A DNA stretch of 64,000 nt. Source: Lucifuga dentata (lineage: Eukaryota > Chordata > Actinopteri > Ophidiiformes > Bythitidae). Below are positions 1 to 14,292 of the stretch, piece by piece. The position numbers and the translations under genes were made by a program. Positions within the stretch are counted from its first letter, which is position 1. Each line of letters starts with the position of its first letter. The notes under the pieces were generated by a model that saw only the letters and a list, made by a program, of their open reading frames with translations, had not been told where the DNA came from and ran no database searches. The DNA lies in assembly GCA_014773175.1 (NCBI GenBank), contig VXCM01000929.1, positions 1 through 64,000 on the forward strand, written 5' to 3'.

Positions 1-113
1 GGATCTGCAACACAGGAGAGAAATGTTAGCGATCCAAAAAGAAAAAAATTACAAGCAGACACTAAACAGGTACATTACTGAACATAAGAGTGGCATTCTC
101 TAACAGGCAAAAA

Positions 114-690
114 TCAGATCTCCAGACTCAGACTTAACGAGTTAATGAATGAAGACCATGTTTCATTAAATTGTAGTAACTGGTTTTTTGATGAAGCAGA
201 TATTTTTTCCATTGATATATATTCTATGAGAAGATTTAACCAGTGATTGATATTAATAGATTGTTTATTTTTCCAATTCAGCAATATAGTTTTCTTAGCA
301 ATGGCTAGCGTTACGAGTGTGGCTTTGGATTGTTTAGTTGGAAGATCAATTGCAGTTAAGTCTCCGAGTAAACATAAGTTAGGAGATAAGGGGATTCTGC
401 AGCCCAAGATGGAGGACAGTTTCTGTGTGACTGTAGACCAAAAAAGTTGGACAGATGAACATAGCCATACGGCATGAAAATAGGTATCAGTGGTGTTTAG
501 ATTACACTGTGAACATATGTCAGAGTCCGAGAAACCCATTTTATTCATCTTATATTGCGTAATGTGTGTTCTATGGAGGACTTTATATTGAATGAGTTGT
601 AAATTGGTATTTTTTGTCATTGAAAATGTATTTTTGAAAATCTGCATCCAGAGGTCAGGGTCGGATACATTTTGAACTGGGTAAATATAT
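114..690 (-). mobile_element. 5'-truncated L1/Tx1-like LINE, ORF2 C-terminal remnant
   Basis: The minus strand is open from about 690 down to a stop at 114-116; the part from the first methionine is 177 residues. It reads like the C-terminal end of a non-LTR retrotransposon ORF2, after the reverse transcriptase. It contains ICSQCN followed by YFHAVWLC, a Cys-x2-Cys...His-x4-Cys arrangement typical of the zf-RVT domain, and a downstream segment like fish L1 tails (CLLGDL, then a Lys/Asn-rich helix). No reverse transcriptase or endonuclease is present upstream, so this is a dead 5'-truncated insertion. The frame is uninterrupted, which suggests a fairly young copy. The exact 5' junction near 690 is not certain, and I see no clear poly(A) or target-site duplication. 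Confidence 0.75.
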
Positions 691-2779
691 AGAAGTGTCT
701 ATGCATGAGCTGCAAAGACACTAGCAGCTATGTCAGAGCTGCTTTAAGGCCCAGCTTTCATGCCAGGCAGTCTGGTGTGACACTTTGAAGAGTTTTGTTC
801 CAAAACAGCATCTGGTATAATTAAAAAATCCGCAGCTGAGAAAATGATTTTGGGAAGTAATATGAAATTTGGAAAAGAAATGAGTCTTAGATGTCCAGCT
901 TTACACTAGACACTTAAGGCTGATATGAGAATCAGACTGAGTTGGCCGTTGGTTTCCATATCAGATTTCCTCTTCATTTTTCTCATCATCTCACTTACTG
1001 CAGAAACCTTATTTTCTGCAGAAATTGGATTTAAATTGGATTTAAATTGAATTTTAAAACTGCACAACTCAATGGAGATTGTAATTTATACCATTAAAAA
1101 AACTAACAACAAGTCCTGTATTTTAAAATAAGGCTGCAGTTTTGTTCAGATCGCTATATTTTTGTTTGGCCCAGACGAAACATTGTGTAAAGAAGTCTTG
1201 ACAGTACTCTGTATTATCGCAGCTTGCCACTATGTCTGCATTGTATTCCCAGCGGGGTGTGGGCTTTGCTTATGTAATTCCAAACATATGTAACATGATT
1301 GGATAAAGCTGCACAGGTGTTAGCCTGATGCTAAATATGCACTGGAGGAAAAAATAAAGCACACATAAGGAACCCTGCTGCTCTGATGTCCACTGTTGCC
1401 CCTCTCTGTGTTTGGTGTTGCTATAGAAACGGACCCTGCAGCAGAGATGAGGGCTTAGTGTGGCTCTGGGACTTTGCATGGCCTTTGCATTCACTAAATG
1501 ACAGGGTCAATTATCAGGCTATTTTCTGATGACCCAATAACATTTTCCCTGCTGCCTCTTATTTAAGACAACTGAGGCATGTCCTGATCAGAGGAAAGGG
1601 GGGCTGCTGATGTCACGGTGCTGAAAATGTCACTGACTAGAGAAAATGCACTCTGTGACACTCAATTTACTCACTTTAAACGTTAGAGGACAGATGGGGG
1701 AAACATCATCTTTAGCGTGACTTGTGCTAGCATAGCTCTTGTGTTGCTGTGGTGGAGTGAGGGATTTGTGTTTGGCAGCGGAGGTGCAGTGGGGCATCTA
1801 AAGCCCATCAAGGGTTGAAGGAGGGTATGTTACATCGTCTGCCAAGTGCCAAAGCCACAAGAGTGCTTTAGATTTTTACATTCAAGTTGTTGAAAGCATG
1901 TGTGTGTTTATTGTAAACAGCCTTACATCCTGTCTTTTGCTGTTTCTCCATCTTCACACTTGAAGGGAGGCTTCAGAAAATGATCCAGTGGGGGATAAAT
2001 GCTGATCATGCAGCAAGTCTGAGCAAACAAACAGCAGAAATGCAGCAGTGCCTGTAAGATTCAATTTTTCAGAAAAGAAAATCCGATTCAGCTCGCGGAG
2101 AAATGCAGCACAGCCACACAATATTAACAAAAGTAAAGTCAGAGGTAAGTCACACAAAAGTCAATGATTCAGCTAAAACTGTTGTGTAGCGACTGATAAT
2201 TTGGATTTGTGTGCCTCTGTTCGTTGCACTATTTGGTGTTTTTGAAGGACATTCAGCTTAATTCCAATACATATCCGTCAAATGTGGGAAGTATTAAGTA
2301 AAGATGCAGAGTTGTCCAGCGGAACAGAAGTAGCATATTAATTTATTCAAGCATCAAAGACTTAATTCTTTCTCCTGTGGGGCTTTGGTCTGACTCTTTA
2401 ATTATAATCCTTTAACTAAGTGCTGGGAATTTGGATAATAAACGCCCGACACCCTCAATTATATCATAACAACACCTCATTGATTTGCATGATCATGGAG
2501 AATATGGCAATTAATAACACTCTGATGTAAAGTCAATCCTCTAATTATAGTTTAGATGTTTCACTTGTAAATAAGTCAGGGTGTGATTCATCATCTTACT
2601 GAACAGGCTGCAGGCAGGATTATAGATTGACTAATGGAATAAAGCTAAACAAAGTCTCTGTTTAATCATCAATATATCTGTCAAGAGGTTTAATAATGTT
2701 TACAGCATACTGAAGGTTCTGACTGGATTAATATTTTATATATTTTGGATGAGTTCTTAAAATTAAACATTGAAGTTAG
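691..2779. other. Intergenic DNA without recognisable gene
   Basis: Only short open frames occur here, none with splice-flanked coding character or family resemblance. The stretch 2340-2600 is AT-rich with many TAAT-type sites and a perfect ATTTGCAT octamer at 2483-2490, so it could be a regulatory element; this is inference from composition only. Confidence 0.5.
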
Positions 2780-2908
2780 ATATTTTGAACACAGTACTGA
2801 TCATACTGAGTATGTTTTAGGAAATGGTTGTCGTTAAAATAACGTAGCATGTATGTAGGTTGTATTTATTTGGTTCAAACATGCTAAATCACCAGTATGG
2901 TCCTTTAA
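2780..2908 (-). mobile_element. MITE-like element, one end (family copy 1)
   Basis: The right edge (about 2874-2908) reads, on the minus strand, TTAAAGGACCATACTGGTGA followed by TTTAGCATGTTTGAACC. This matches the terminal repeat of the copies at 22824-23352, 26639-26940 and 29066-29495. The adjoining interior also resembles them on the minus strand (a TACGTTA-like block, then GACAACCATTTCC). The other terminus is not visible, so this is a truncated or diverged copy; the left limit is approximate. Confidence 0.6.
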
Positions 2909-5900
2909 GTAAGATACTTGAGTCAATTACTTGGTTACTTTTCACGTGTTGCCTGCATGGTGCAAACAGGTACCTTCAACACTTGATAAAGTAAGTGTGT
3001 GATGTTGGAGGACAGATGTCTTGTGGTGAAGACAGCAGCGTACAGTACAGGTCCTGGTCCAACACCACCAGCTTCATGTCTCAGCTCAGGGGATTGGATG
3101 ACCCCTAATTTTAGCCATGGGTTTGGACAGAGTGGATTACAGAGTGGGGTGAGGTGCAGGATGGAAGCGATCCTACCTGACCCACTGTATTCTGTCTAGC
3201 ATGCAGGCCTGGGCCTCAGACATAACAAATATACCACCATGCTATTTTTCATTAATTTGTTACGTGGTGATTTTTGATCAAATATCACTGTTTTCTCTTT
3301 GGAATAATTTGGAATACCATCTTTCAGGGGCGTTTGTACCTGTTGAAACTGGGATAATACTGGGATTTAACTAGTTTTGTGCAGGAAAAACTACTCCAAT
3401 TATCAACAAGTGCCAATTTTCTCATAAGTGGACAGTGGGTTTAGGCTACACATTTTAGTCCAAGTCACTAACCAAGCACCTGGAAAGGAGGCTTCCACAT
3501 ACACAGTCGAGTAGCATTGGTGTGTTGAGGCACAGAGAGCGTGCAGACCAGCAGATGGATTACTGACCCTGTAATCCTCTGCTGTCAGTCCCATGTCACT
3601 ACAGATGGATGCACAGACTGGGAATGTGCATGCTGGTATCTTTTCTTTTTAGGTCTTTTATGGGCATGTTGCCTTATAATTATTATTATTATCAACTTCA
3701 TGTTATCAGTTTTTCATTTTCTCCTCTAATCCCTGATCTTTTTAAGCACTAAAATCAGTTTAATCCGGATCGTTGAGGGAATAGACCTTTTCTCGTGTCT
3801 TCTTTCTAGTTGTTAATGTCAGTCGATGCTCTGTGCATGAAGGGTCAGAGGTTAAAGCTCAGCTAAAATAGACTGAAAACAGACATACGTACACTCGATA
3901 TATTATTTAGGTAACAAAAGGTGAGAGAGGGCCACATGACTTCCAGGATCATGTAGCTTAAAGGTAAATACCGCAGAACAAAGTGACAGCCTGCTGAGCA
4001 TCTGGTGAACTATCTAATCTGCTGGGTACTCAATCAGGTTTGAGACTCACTTTAAAACGGAGGGATCTGACATTATAGCTCACAGGAAGTCTGGTTTTCA
4101 TTCCAACCAAACACGAAATAAGATGGAAGTTGCTACAAAGCTAAGATGACCTTTAAAATTATGCTCATCTTATTTACCTCAAGATGCATCATGTCTTCAA
4201 GCCACGAATGCTGTCGTTGAGGCTCGCCGTTATTGCTTCTGCTCATTTTCATTCATTTGTGAATTTTTTTTCTGGCAATTACAGGTGTGAAAAAATGTCT
4301 TGCTTGTGATTTGGCAAAGTATTTCTGAGTTTCATTTGTTTTGTCAAATGCTGATGTGCTTTGCGTTTCCAGGAAAACCTGATTCCGGCTGCAACGCAAC
4401 CTGCTTTGAAATCCTTCCAACTGGTTTTCCATCGCTGCCGTTATCACAACCGCAAACTTCACCAAAGCTGTCCCAGAACTTTAATAGGCACAACAGCACA
4501 GTGATGAAGAACAACGGAGCAGAGCTACATCATTTAGGTGCCAAAAGCTCCACATGGGGAACGAGTCACCTGTAAAAAGTATACGATTGCTGCCCTCTGC
4601 TGGCCAGTCAAAGCTGAGGCCCCAATAAAACCTTTTAGTTATTAACAACACCAGATAAAGAACGCCATGACAGTGGACATGTTAAATAACTGCTGTGGCG
4701 CTGTGCTGGAGTCAGTCCAGACGGGTAAGAAACCTGAGATAGCTGTGTGTGTATGTGAGAGCTCCCATCATTCCTCAGTGGGTAAATAACTAAGAATCAA
4801 GCCTCAAACATCTGAAAGCCTTTTTTTTTTTTTTTAACAAAAACTGTCAGACTGGAATAAAAAAGTTTTGAAAAATCCTACATTCAAAGTGCTAAGCTCA
4901 CACAAAAATTTAAGTAATCCAAGTAGTCCAAGCTACAAAATCAACATGGATCCTGCATCCATACGTCAGATTAATCTCAGTAATCCTGCTGATTTTTGTC
5001 TAAATTGGCCAACAATTCTCCAAAGTGCAGCCATGTGTGACATCAGAAGCTTGTAAATCTCCTGAAAGCCTCGTTTACGACCTATAAATAGCTGTAGTAC
5101 CATCGGTAAAGTGTTTGTATGTGTGAATCAATTCCCATAACAGCAAATGAAGTCATGGAGCAGCACCGGCTGTGGAATAAGTGACTAGCGGGGAAAAATT
5201 CCATATTAGGAAGAAGATCTGGGCCTTGATGACAACGTTTGCTAAAACAATGAAGTTTTTGTGCCTCATATTGCCACGTGTAGCTGTTCTGTTGTATCAT
5301 CAGTGCAACATGTGTGTTTGGGGTGAAGCAGAGAGGATGTTGGGATTGTAGGTGATTTGTCTTCGGCCCTGCTGGTCTCTGTGCTGACAGGCTATTTAAA
5401 ATATTCACACCTTCCTCCCACCAGATCTGGTGGAGCTGCTGTGTCCCGCTGGGCACACCGGACCCTCAAAGATGAAGCAGGGGGACACAGGAATACCAGG
5501 AAGCAGACATGGATGTTTTTAAACTGCTGCCTAACCACGGAAAACTAATACATTTCCCAAAAGGGTGAAATGGGCAAAATCAAGCAACTCCAAGACAAAC
5601 TTTTGATGTACTTATCCAACAAAGTCACGTTAGCATCAGAAATAAAACATAAACCAGACGACCCTTCACTTCTGGTTCTTATTTGTTCACCGTGACACAC
5701 AGGAGGGTGATATTACCACCACCCACCAGCCTCTGGCCAACTCAACCCAACCTCAGACTTCTACTTCTCATAATCACCTGCTGCAAAACAGACAAGGTTA
5801 CAGTCTGATGACACCGTGTGTGGTGCACCTGCCAACGGGTGAAAGGCGATAAGGGATATTAAATACGTTGGGCATGTTTGGGACATGTAACGAGGCTGAC

Positions 5901-8900
5901 GCAGGAGTCCACATGGCTAAACATAGAATGTACAGTCCAGTTTTGTGAGTGGAAAGAAAACAGCAAGAGAATGTGGTTCCGTTTGTGTGTGGCGTCAGGA
6001 TGTTTAATCCAAACAGCCCGACTGCCACTAAAACGTCATTTTTGTTTCAGCTCTGGTTGAAAGGTCGCCAAACTCCTGCGCTGTTTGAGTAAACCTGTTT
6101 TGTTTTCGCCAGGTTGACTTTATTAAATGTTAAATGTGAAGGATAGGATGAGTTCTGTGCAAAATGCAATTGTGAAGTCTCTAGTACACAATGAAGACCT
6201 ACACATGCACAATTAAACATGATACACATGCATATACGCACACCCACAATATAAAACATCTAGAGTCAGCCATGAGATCATGATTGCTCAAAAGCAGACA
6301 AACAACCATACAACGTGATTACGTGTGTGTGTTTGTGTGACACATTCTCTACAACAAGTGAGGCTAAGTGCACGTAAGCTATGCCGGCTTTCATGGATTA
6401 ACTTCACACTTGGCTTTCCTCCCAGACTGAAAATGCCTTAAAATGTAAATACTGTAAGCATGGATCCTCATTCCTCATCCAGGCTCTTTACACACATATT
6501 ATGAGCATTTAAACAAGAACTAATTGATTGTGCCAAGTCATTCCAAGACAGAGATAACTGCATGCATGAATTATTAAAGTTCGTGTTTTCTCCTTATTAG
6601 ACATCATGTGATTTAGTATCATCACTGCTTATCTTGAGCTGAAAGACTATCACGGTGCTCGTTTCATAGAATTGGATTTGGAAATGCACAGTGGAAGTAC
6701 ACACTGCCTGAATATGAGTCTCTGTCCTCGCAGGGGAAATGTGTAAATCTGACACCGCTGCAGTTTTTGGCCAGTCCAAACATTTCCTGGGATTGCATCA
6801 TCTTAGAGGAGGCCTTTTGCAAATGTGCAGCAGTGATCTTTTTCAGCCACTAAGGTGCATTTTAACAGCTACAAGCCCTGCAGCAGTAAGTTACTGTCAT
6901 ATATACTAAATCTCCAAAATGTCTGAGTGCCTACATCTGAGCTGAAACATCTCTTTCTTTGCCTGATCATCTGATCGGACCTCCTCAGCCATGCTGCTTA
7001 CGGCCCACGGCCTCAGTTTTGGGCTACTTCAGTGCAGAGGAATTCCCAAACAACTTCTCTTGTTGCTTTACGGTCTAGCAAAGCTCATGCTAGCAGGGAA
7101 AAAGCTCGGAGGTTTTATGGCACCTCATCCAACTGAGAGGCTGGAGTGCTGATCGCTACCTGTTGCCACGGTAACCCCTCCACTGTTTGTAAACAGCTGA
7201 CTGGATTTTGGCTCGACGATGGAAACCCCTCCAGCACGGCACGTTCCTCTCTGAGACACCCTGTCATTGTTTGGGTGCTGTTACCATGATTGATGCATTT
7301 AACACAGTGAAATAATACTCTAAGTCGAGAAACACGATACCCATATTTAGGCTAAATTTACAGTGGAAAAATACTACAAACCCTGTAACTATGTAACTCT
7401 AACAGCTACATGCACAGGATTCATAGAAAATGTAATAAATTAACTCTTTTATATTCTTATCAGGCTTGTTTCAAGATGTATTCAGTTTGCCAAATAATTC
7501 CGAGCCTCATATTGAGCCAAAAGGAAAAGGTAATTTTGTTTTGCAGAGATTTCTGACCTCCTCTGGCTCTGAATCTGTAAGTTTTTAGTGTAATCATGAC
7601 TGACATTCAATCCCCAATCACTTCTCTCCCTTGTTCTTCGGCTCTTTCTCCTTGTGTGTGTGCATGGCCTCGCATACATCCCCACACATAACCATGATTG
7701 TGAGCAATGACGTGCATAAGATACATTGTAAGTGCATGCAAGCACATGTACTACAGGTCTGCTAGGGCTGCACGCTAGCCAACAATACTTACAAAGTATA
7801 CCTTGGACTACATCCGATCATCACGACAACAGAGAAATATTGCCTTGTGTTAAGTTGATTCCAGAGACCAACACGTGGATGTGAGCGTATGTCCCACCTG
7901 AGCAATGCTTTTTATAGTGAGAAAAATGTGCAAAATCTGATCTGATTTTACAGTCTTGCTCCTCGTGTCCCACTAACCTCTGATACTGATGCACGACTTC
8001 TCAGCATCAAGTCTGCGATAACATTTCCCTCCATTTTACAGCAATTTTTCATGAGGCACCTGGGATTTTGTGGGCTACATATGAAGCCCATATTTTATAA
8101 GGATTTAGCCCTCTAGCCAGTACATTAATGGAGGAGGTGCTTTATATAACAGATTATAATCAGCCCTCTCTCTTGATGTAGAGGCTTTTTTTTTACCTTT
8201 GTCTCCAAGCTTCACACAACACTGAACCAACGATGCAACTTTCCATTAAAACATACTTAAACAAGTGATTATTTGTTCTACAATCAGACTAACGTGACTG
8301 ATCATTAACCATTTTTCTCATTTCTATGCATTATATTCGCATTTTGCGGCAGACGACGAGCAGTCAGTCTCTCCTCATAACATACTGCTCCTCCATCTTT
8401 CCCTCCCCTCTCTTCCCTTTCTCTGCTTCTTTTGATCTGCGTTTCTCTTCCTCTCAATCATATTGGCAGGGCCATGATGTCAGGCTGCAGGAATTTACTC
8501 TGTAATTTGTGCATGTGTGTGCGTGCAGCAGTGAGTGTGTACATGTGTGTGTATGTTCTGTGCATTTCTGCTTGCGTTTTGCAGGCTGGTGTTTGCATGT
8601 GTGTGTGGTGGAGAAAAGGAGTGTTTTTTTTTGGTTTTTTTTTGTAGCACACCTGCTTCCTCACCTTTCAACCTCGACTTTAACGGCCCTCCTTCTGCTT
8701 CACTTCCAGCTCATGAAAAGTGAAGTCATCGCTGCAAAGCCTCTTTTTTAAGTTTTCCGAGATAGTAAGTGTTCATTGTAGAGGATCCTGATGTTCTAGT
8801 GAGAATGTGTTTAAAGATATATCATCATAGTTTGGTGACGGCCTGTGAAATAGTACCCTTAACCGTAATGGTAAAAGCATTTGTGTGTGTGCACGCGTGT

Positions 8901-11900
8901 GTGTGCATGTGGTGAGGGTGTGGTGTGGATTATGAGTCCCAGGAGTCAAAACAGAGATCCATAATCTCCAAAACCCAGGGAAAACAATAAAGTGAATAGT
9001 TTTTGATGCATTCAGATATGGAAATCGCTTGCTAGTGATTATGAGAGAGTTTATGAGGGTGTATGACTGTATGCCTGTACGGCTGGCTGGCTGCCTCGTG
9101 ACTAATATAAAATCAGCCCACTCTTTGAATGAATGAGCCTTTTGACCTGGTGGCTAGTTTGAGAAACCTTGGTGGTCCCGGCTAGACGAGTCCAAACTGC
9201 CAACTGCTTCCAGTAACAGTTTTAGTTTTGGCTTCAGCCATTGTCTTCGCTGCTTAATGAGAGCGCGAGGTAATGGAAGGGCCTCAGGGAAAAAGAAAGG
9301 GAAAAAGAAAACGGAGAGAGAGAGGGAGAGAAAGAGAGAGAACTTATGAATGAATAATCAAGCGTCAAAGCAAATGTCAGCCTGCTTTCACAGTTTTGTT
9401 CCACTTTCTAAGAGTTGGTGTTGCTCTGTATCCACTTGCTAAAACCCTGATCCTCTTACAAAGCAATTACAGCAAAGCTACTGTGTGTACATGTTACATA
9501 TCCAGATATGAATGCGTGCATACCTTAAATAAAAAGTCACGGGGACTCCTGCACCAATAATACTATTCATAAATTCCCCTGCTCAGGCTTGAATGATTAT
9601 TTGCAACGCGCTGCCTACATTTAGCAAAGCACTGAGTGGAGCACCTGTTATCATAATATCACCTTTTGGCCCTGATCCACGCTCGCTAAATGAAAAATGA
9701 CTGAGGTTTATACAAGCTGTGCTGACAAAAACACTCGATACTGCACGCTGGTATTAGTGAGAGTACAAATCACACGATGAGTCACCGCTGGGCAGTTTTA
9801 CACGTCACACACTCATTCATTCAGGCTGTTATTCTGCAGAAATCAAGACGTATGATCACTGCGTTAGAAACAGGTACAAACATGATCTTAATTATCATAG
9901 CATTAAAAGTTTCTAGTTAATACATACATGTTTGAATCAGGATGAAAAAATAGACATTACCATCAAATATTTATTGATCTATTGTCATTAATCCATTTAT
10001 CCCTATTCATGGTTACAAGGGATTGGTGGCTATTCTAGCATGCACAAGACGAGAGGCAGTTATTAAAAAATATATTTAAAATCTAAACTTTTCATATTAA
10101 GGTCATGCTAGTAATTTTAGGGAATAAAAGCTCTGTATTTAATACATAACAGACCAAAATCAAACCTTTAATATGCAGTCTGCTCTTATATTAATGATTA
10201 AGGGATTTGGAAACTTTACTTTAGCACTGTCCCCTAATTTTACAAATTAAAGGAACTTTGAAAGATCGAAAGGATCCTGATTTTAATTAAGGGGTTTGTG
10301 TTTAGATATAATGATTACTAAGCCATTTTGAAACGTTTTTAAGTGATATCTGGTAGTCATTTGCATTTCTGCTAACCACCTTTATTTATTTTTTATCCCT
10401 AATGTATAGCATCATTATTTTCCAGCACAAATTCAGCTCTAATTTTGCTTCACAACTTTGGTTGAAGGCCTACGACAGTTACAGTTCTTTTTGTCCGACA
10501 ATAATCAAAATATAGTGACATTTACAGTATAAATGTATTTGATTCTTTCAATGACACAAGATTATATGTACAAAACTTATTTTCACCAAAACAATGAGGG
10601 ACAATGGATATATTCCTACTCAGTATAAAGACGTAAACCTGTAAAAGATCTGAATGTGCACTTGCAAGAGATTTTATCCACTTTTTTATGTTTGTGTTGC
10701 AAGCCATAAGTCATTCATTAAAATATTAGAATAAACTATTATTGAAAGATGAAATTCCAGAGGATTATTCGTGTACTTTTGCCATACATTTCCAATTTTA
10801 TCTCCTAGCAAATGTCCTACAAAGCTCCGACATCTCGTACGACATGTGGCGCCTAATTAACAACATGCTGCAGCAGTTTTTCTTTTTCACACATTCACCA
10901 GTCAAGCTAACAAAAAACATAACGCGGTCATGGAGAAAGTATGTGCACAAGCACTTTAAGAGTCTTCGTCTACTACTGCAGTGAAGGACGAGCCAGAGGA
11001 AATTTCCAAACATCTTTTGGCATGTAGACAGACTTTCTTCCTTCCAAAATCTATTTACATCCTTTTTTTTAATTTAGGTTTGGACTGTGTTGTTGTAAAA
11101 CTGATAGCTCGTGATCAAACTGTAAAACTCAACATTTATGACGGACAAATTAACTCAGGTTTCATCACATGTCGAGTAAGTCATGTCTAAGGCATGAGAG
11201 GAAAATCATATTGGGGCCAAATCTACTCAATCAAAATGAGTCTTTTGTCTACAGGAGTCTATTATGAATATGGATCTCTGAGAACCTGAAACAGATCCCA
11301 TTAGTCTTTAATAGTTAGATCCAGTAGAATCCTATAGGAATGACTTTTTAAAATTTCAGATCCAATTCAACAAATGATTTTCACATTAAACTGTGAATAA
11401 AAGAAAATCAGCCTTCTTTGTTGGGTTTACATTGGACTTCAGCTCACTATTCCAGCATTTCCAAATGACGACTTTGCTCCAAGTTTCCAATCAGAACACA
11501 GCACATGAAAACGAGGACCATCACTCACCGCAGACATAATACTGATCTCAAAACTCATTTATATGCCTGAGGACTCCCACCATGACACAAAGAGTTACAT
11601 CAGATCCAAAACCAAGCTATTTCTCTGTACCCTCAGGGAACCATTTATGAACTATGTGATATATTTCTGAATCATCTTGGAGATTTAGCAGATATGTGAT
11701 ACTTGCACATGTAGGAATCCCTGAACGGCTGTGGTACATGTCTATGACTCTTGGATTTGTTGCACAATCTCTGGTATAATCTGTATTCTCCAGCGATCGT
11801 TGTGTTTGTGGGCCTTTTGTTGTTGTTGCTAACGTCGTTGCGTTACGTCATGGAGTTTCTACATTTCACCAGGGTGCAGTTGTGCTTGGGTGACTAATAG

Positions 11901-13970
11901 CCTAGTCTCATCATAGCTAATTGTGTGTTTGTTGCAGTTACTCATCGGAATGGTACACACAGTACCAATGACACTAAAGGTACAATTACAAACACAAACT
12001 GAAAGATATCTTTCATATATTGTGAGTAAAACTGTGTTCAAGGACATGGATATAAAGTAGCAGCTATAAATGAATGCATACACACACACATGATACACAC
12101 ATCTTGATGAGTTCTGTGTATCGCCTGTAGGCCGGATCTCTGAATTACTAGATGTGGACTCGGTGTTTAGCTGCAGGGAATTACCTCAACTCCGAATCAT
12201 GCGGCGCCATGCCTGGAGTGTTCACAATGCAATCACGCAGCCATCTTTCTTACTCATAAACTGTCAGAGGGCCTCACACACATGCTGGACACACACTGCA
12301 GGAGTCACGGAACAGATTGTTTCTATCAATTAGGCCGTCTCCTGCAAATTCAACTGGAGTGCTGAAATTTTCATTATAATCATCTTTTTTTCTCTTCCTT
12401 TTTTAGGCAGATAAGAAACAAAAGTTTCAAACGTGTGCATGCCACGTTACATTGTGAACTGGATTTGTGAAGTTTTGACGTGATCTGGAATGCTGTGCAA
12501 TTGATCATGGATTTGGTGAATGGAAAATAAAATATGATTTAAAACTGTACTGATAAAAATAAATTTATGAGCTCAGCTAATAATGCCTCTTGTTGTACTC
12601 CAAAGCCAGAACATCACACAGGTCCTTAATTACCAGGAAGCCTCAGAAGTTGAAAAACTTCTGTTAAAAGTGAGACCTCCCACATACAAACTGAAAAGCA
12701 GAACTCAGAGTACATCACTGTGAAATATCATCTTTAGTCGGGACAGAAATATTTGAGTCATTTGAACATTCTGTAATATTAGTCAGGCCTGATGAAGAGC
12801 TGATGATGTCATGGCTCGGGGCAGATTGTTCTTTATGAGATCAAACAGGCAGGAATCAGTCTCAGCATGTTTCACTTCCTCTTTTTGGATATATTTACTC
12901 GAGCTGTGCATAATGCTGAAAAGGTAATAAATTACATGACAAAGGAGATAAAAGGACATTTGTCTATGAGTCTGTACATTACATCATTCATTCTGATTTA
13001 TCATAGTCACTAAGTCTGTGAATAGGCCATTCATACAGCAGACTGAGGCACACTGTATACTCCAACCAGGCCTTGGTAGGTAGCCATGATGCTTTTATTC
13101 ATAGCTCAAAGTCGTCCGCACTGATGTTAGCCCTTTTTTCCAATCAAAGTAGGTACACAAGAGCGCCCACGGGTGCCAATCCTAAATCCTCTGGCAGACT
13201 ACAAAATTTTCAAGTTGTGGGAAAAGTCATCAGCTGTGAATGACGGCCGGCAGCCTCAGGTAATTTGCTGTGACAGGACTAAAGTTCCAGGTTCCAAAAA
13301 CTAACAGGCTATTTCAGAAAATTTGTGGCAAAATTGCATTCTGTGGCTAGTGGTACGATGTGTTGGTGATGACTCTATTCAGCTGAGTGACTAATAATAA
13401 CACGGCAGCCTATGATGACATGCTGCTGCTCTGGTACAGATGACAAATGTGGGACTGGAGGATTCAGTCTAGTTTATGGCCTAGTTGCTGTTTGATGACA
13501 GAACAAGTTATATCTTGTACAGTGTGAGAAGATCCTATTGCACATTCTGCAATACATACTAAATATGTTCAGAGCCGTACATCTACAAGGATATTAAAGG
13601 GAAAATATACCTTAAAGCACTCCAACAACTATTGGTGATGTACTTTGGATTGTATTTTATCCTATTTCCTGTTTGTTAAAGGTAGTTTGAAAGTGTATAA
13701 AACACTAAAAGAAGTAGAAAAGTAAAGTGGCATCCATGTCCATGAATGCTATAAAAGCGCTTGGCCCAAACAGATTAATTATATATCACAGTTTAAGTGC
13801 ATCAAAGCACAGATTCTTCCTTTAGTTCTTCTAAGTCAACCTCATGGATTCCAATAGATTTGTTGTTTACTACACTGCCTTGACTCAATGCAGAGGGATA
13901 TTAAAAGTAATCTAAACATACACAGCAAAAATAGTACAACCTCAACCTTTTCCACTGATCTGACCATCAG
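2909..13970. other. 11-kb intergenic region upstream of filip1l coding exons
   Basis: I find no coding exon here. Open frames are short, lack splice context and resemble no family I know. The region contains simple repeats (TG-rich 8505-8630 and 8880-8910, GA-rich 9290-9345) and pieces that look conserved-noncoding by texture (about 9520-9690 and 12110-12360), which I cannot confirm. The untranslated first exon(s) and promoter of filip1l may lie in this interval, because the start codon exon appears to begin at a 3' splice site. Confidence 0.5.
9290..9345. repeat. GA-rich purine tract
   Basis: A run of nearly uninterrupted purines on the plus strand (AAAGAAAGGG then GAGAGAGAGAGGGAGAG). It is low-complexity DNA with no coding content. 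Confidence 0.8.
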
Positions 13971-13980
13971 GTAGAGAAAC

Positions 13981-14292
13981 ATGCGATCCCGCAGCAACAG
14001 CCTGGAGGACGCAACTAAGACGAAGCCGGTGCAGCAGCGACCGGATGCGCGCCGGCAAACTGCAGAACAGGAAGAGCCCTCGGGAAGAGCGGAGCGTCGG
14101 AGCCGACACAGAGAGGCAGCAGACGACACCGGCACCGTTCAGAGGAACCACAAGATGGCCAGAAACATCACCTGCGCTGGTGGGAGCAGCAGCGCCAGCG
14201 GTGGAGCAAAGGGCAGCCGGAGGGAGAAGAGCAGGGACCTCTCCCGGGATGACCTCGTCTTTCTACTTAGCTTGCTGGAGGGAGAGCTGCAG
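13981..14292 (+). CDS. filip1l: filip1l coding exon 1 (start codon exon)
   Basis: ATG at 13981 begins [10 protein letters not shown], the start typical of FILIP1/FILIP1L (MRSR). The exon ends GAG-CTG-CAG before a GTGATG donor at 14293, phase 0. Its middle part (residues about 15-80) is basic, low-complexity and poorly conserved; residues about 87-104 are the conserved [18 protein letters not shown] pyrimidine-rich stretch ending CAG at 13968-13970 lies ten bases before the ATG, so the exon probably starts at 13971 and a noncoding exon lies upstream. Confidence 0.92.
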
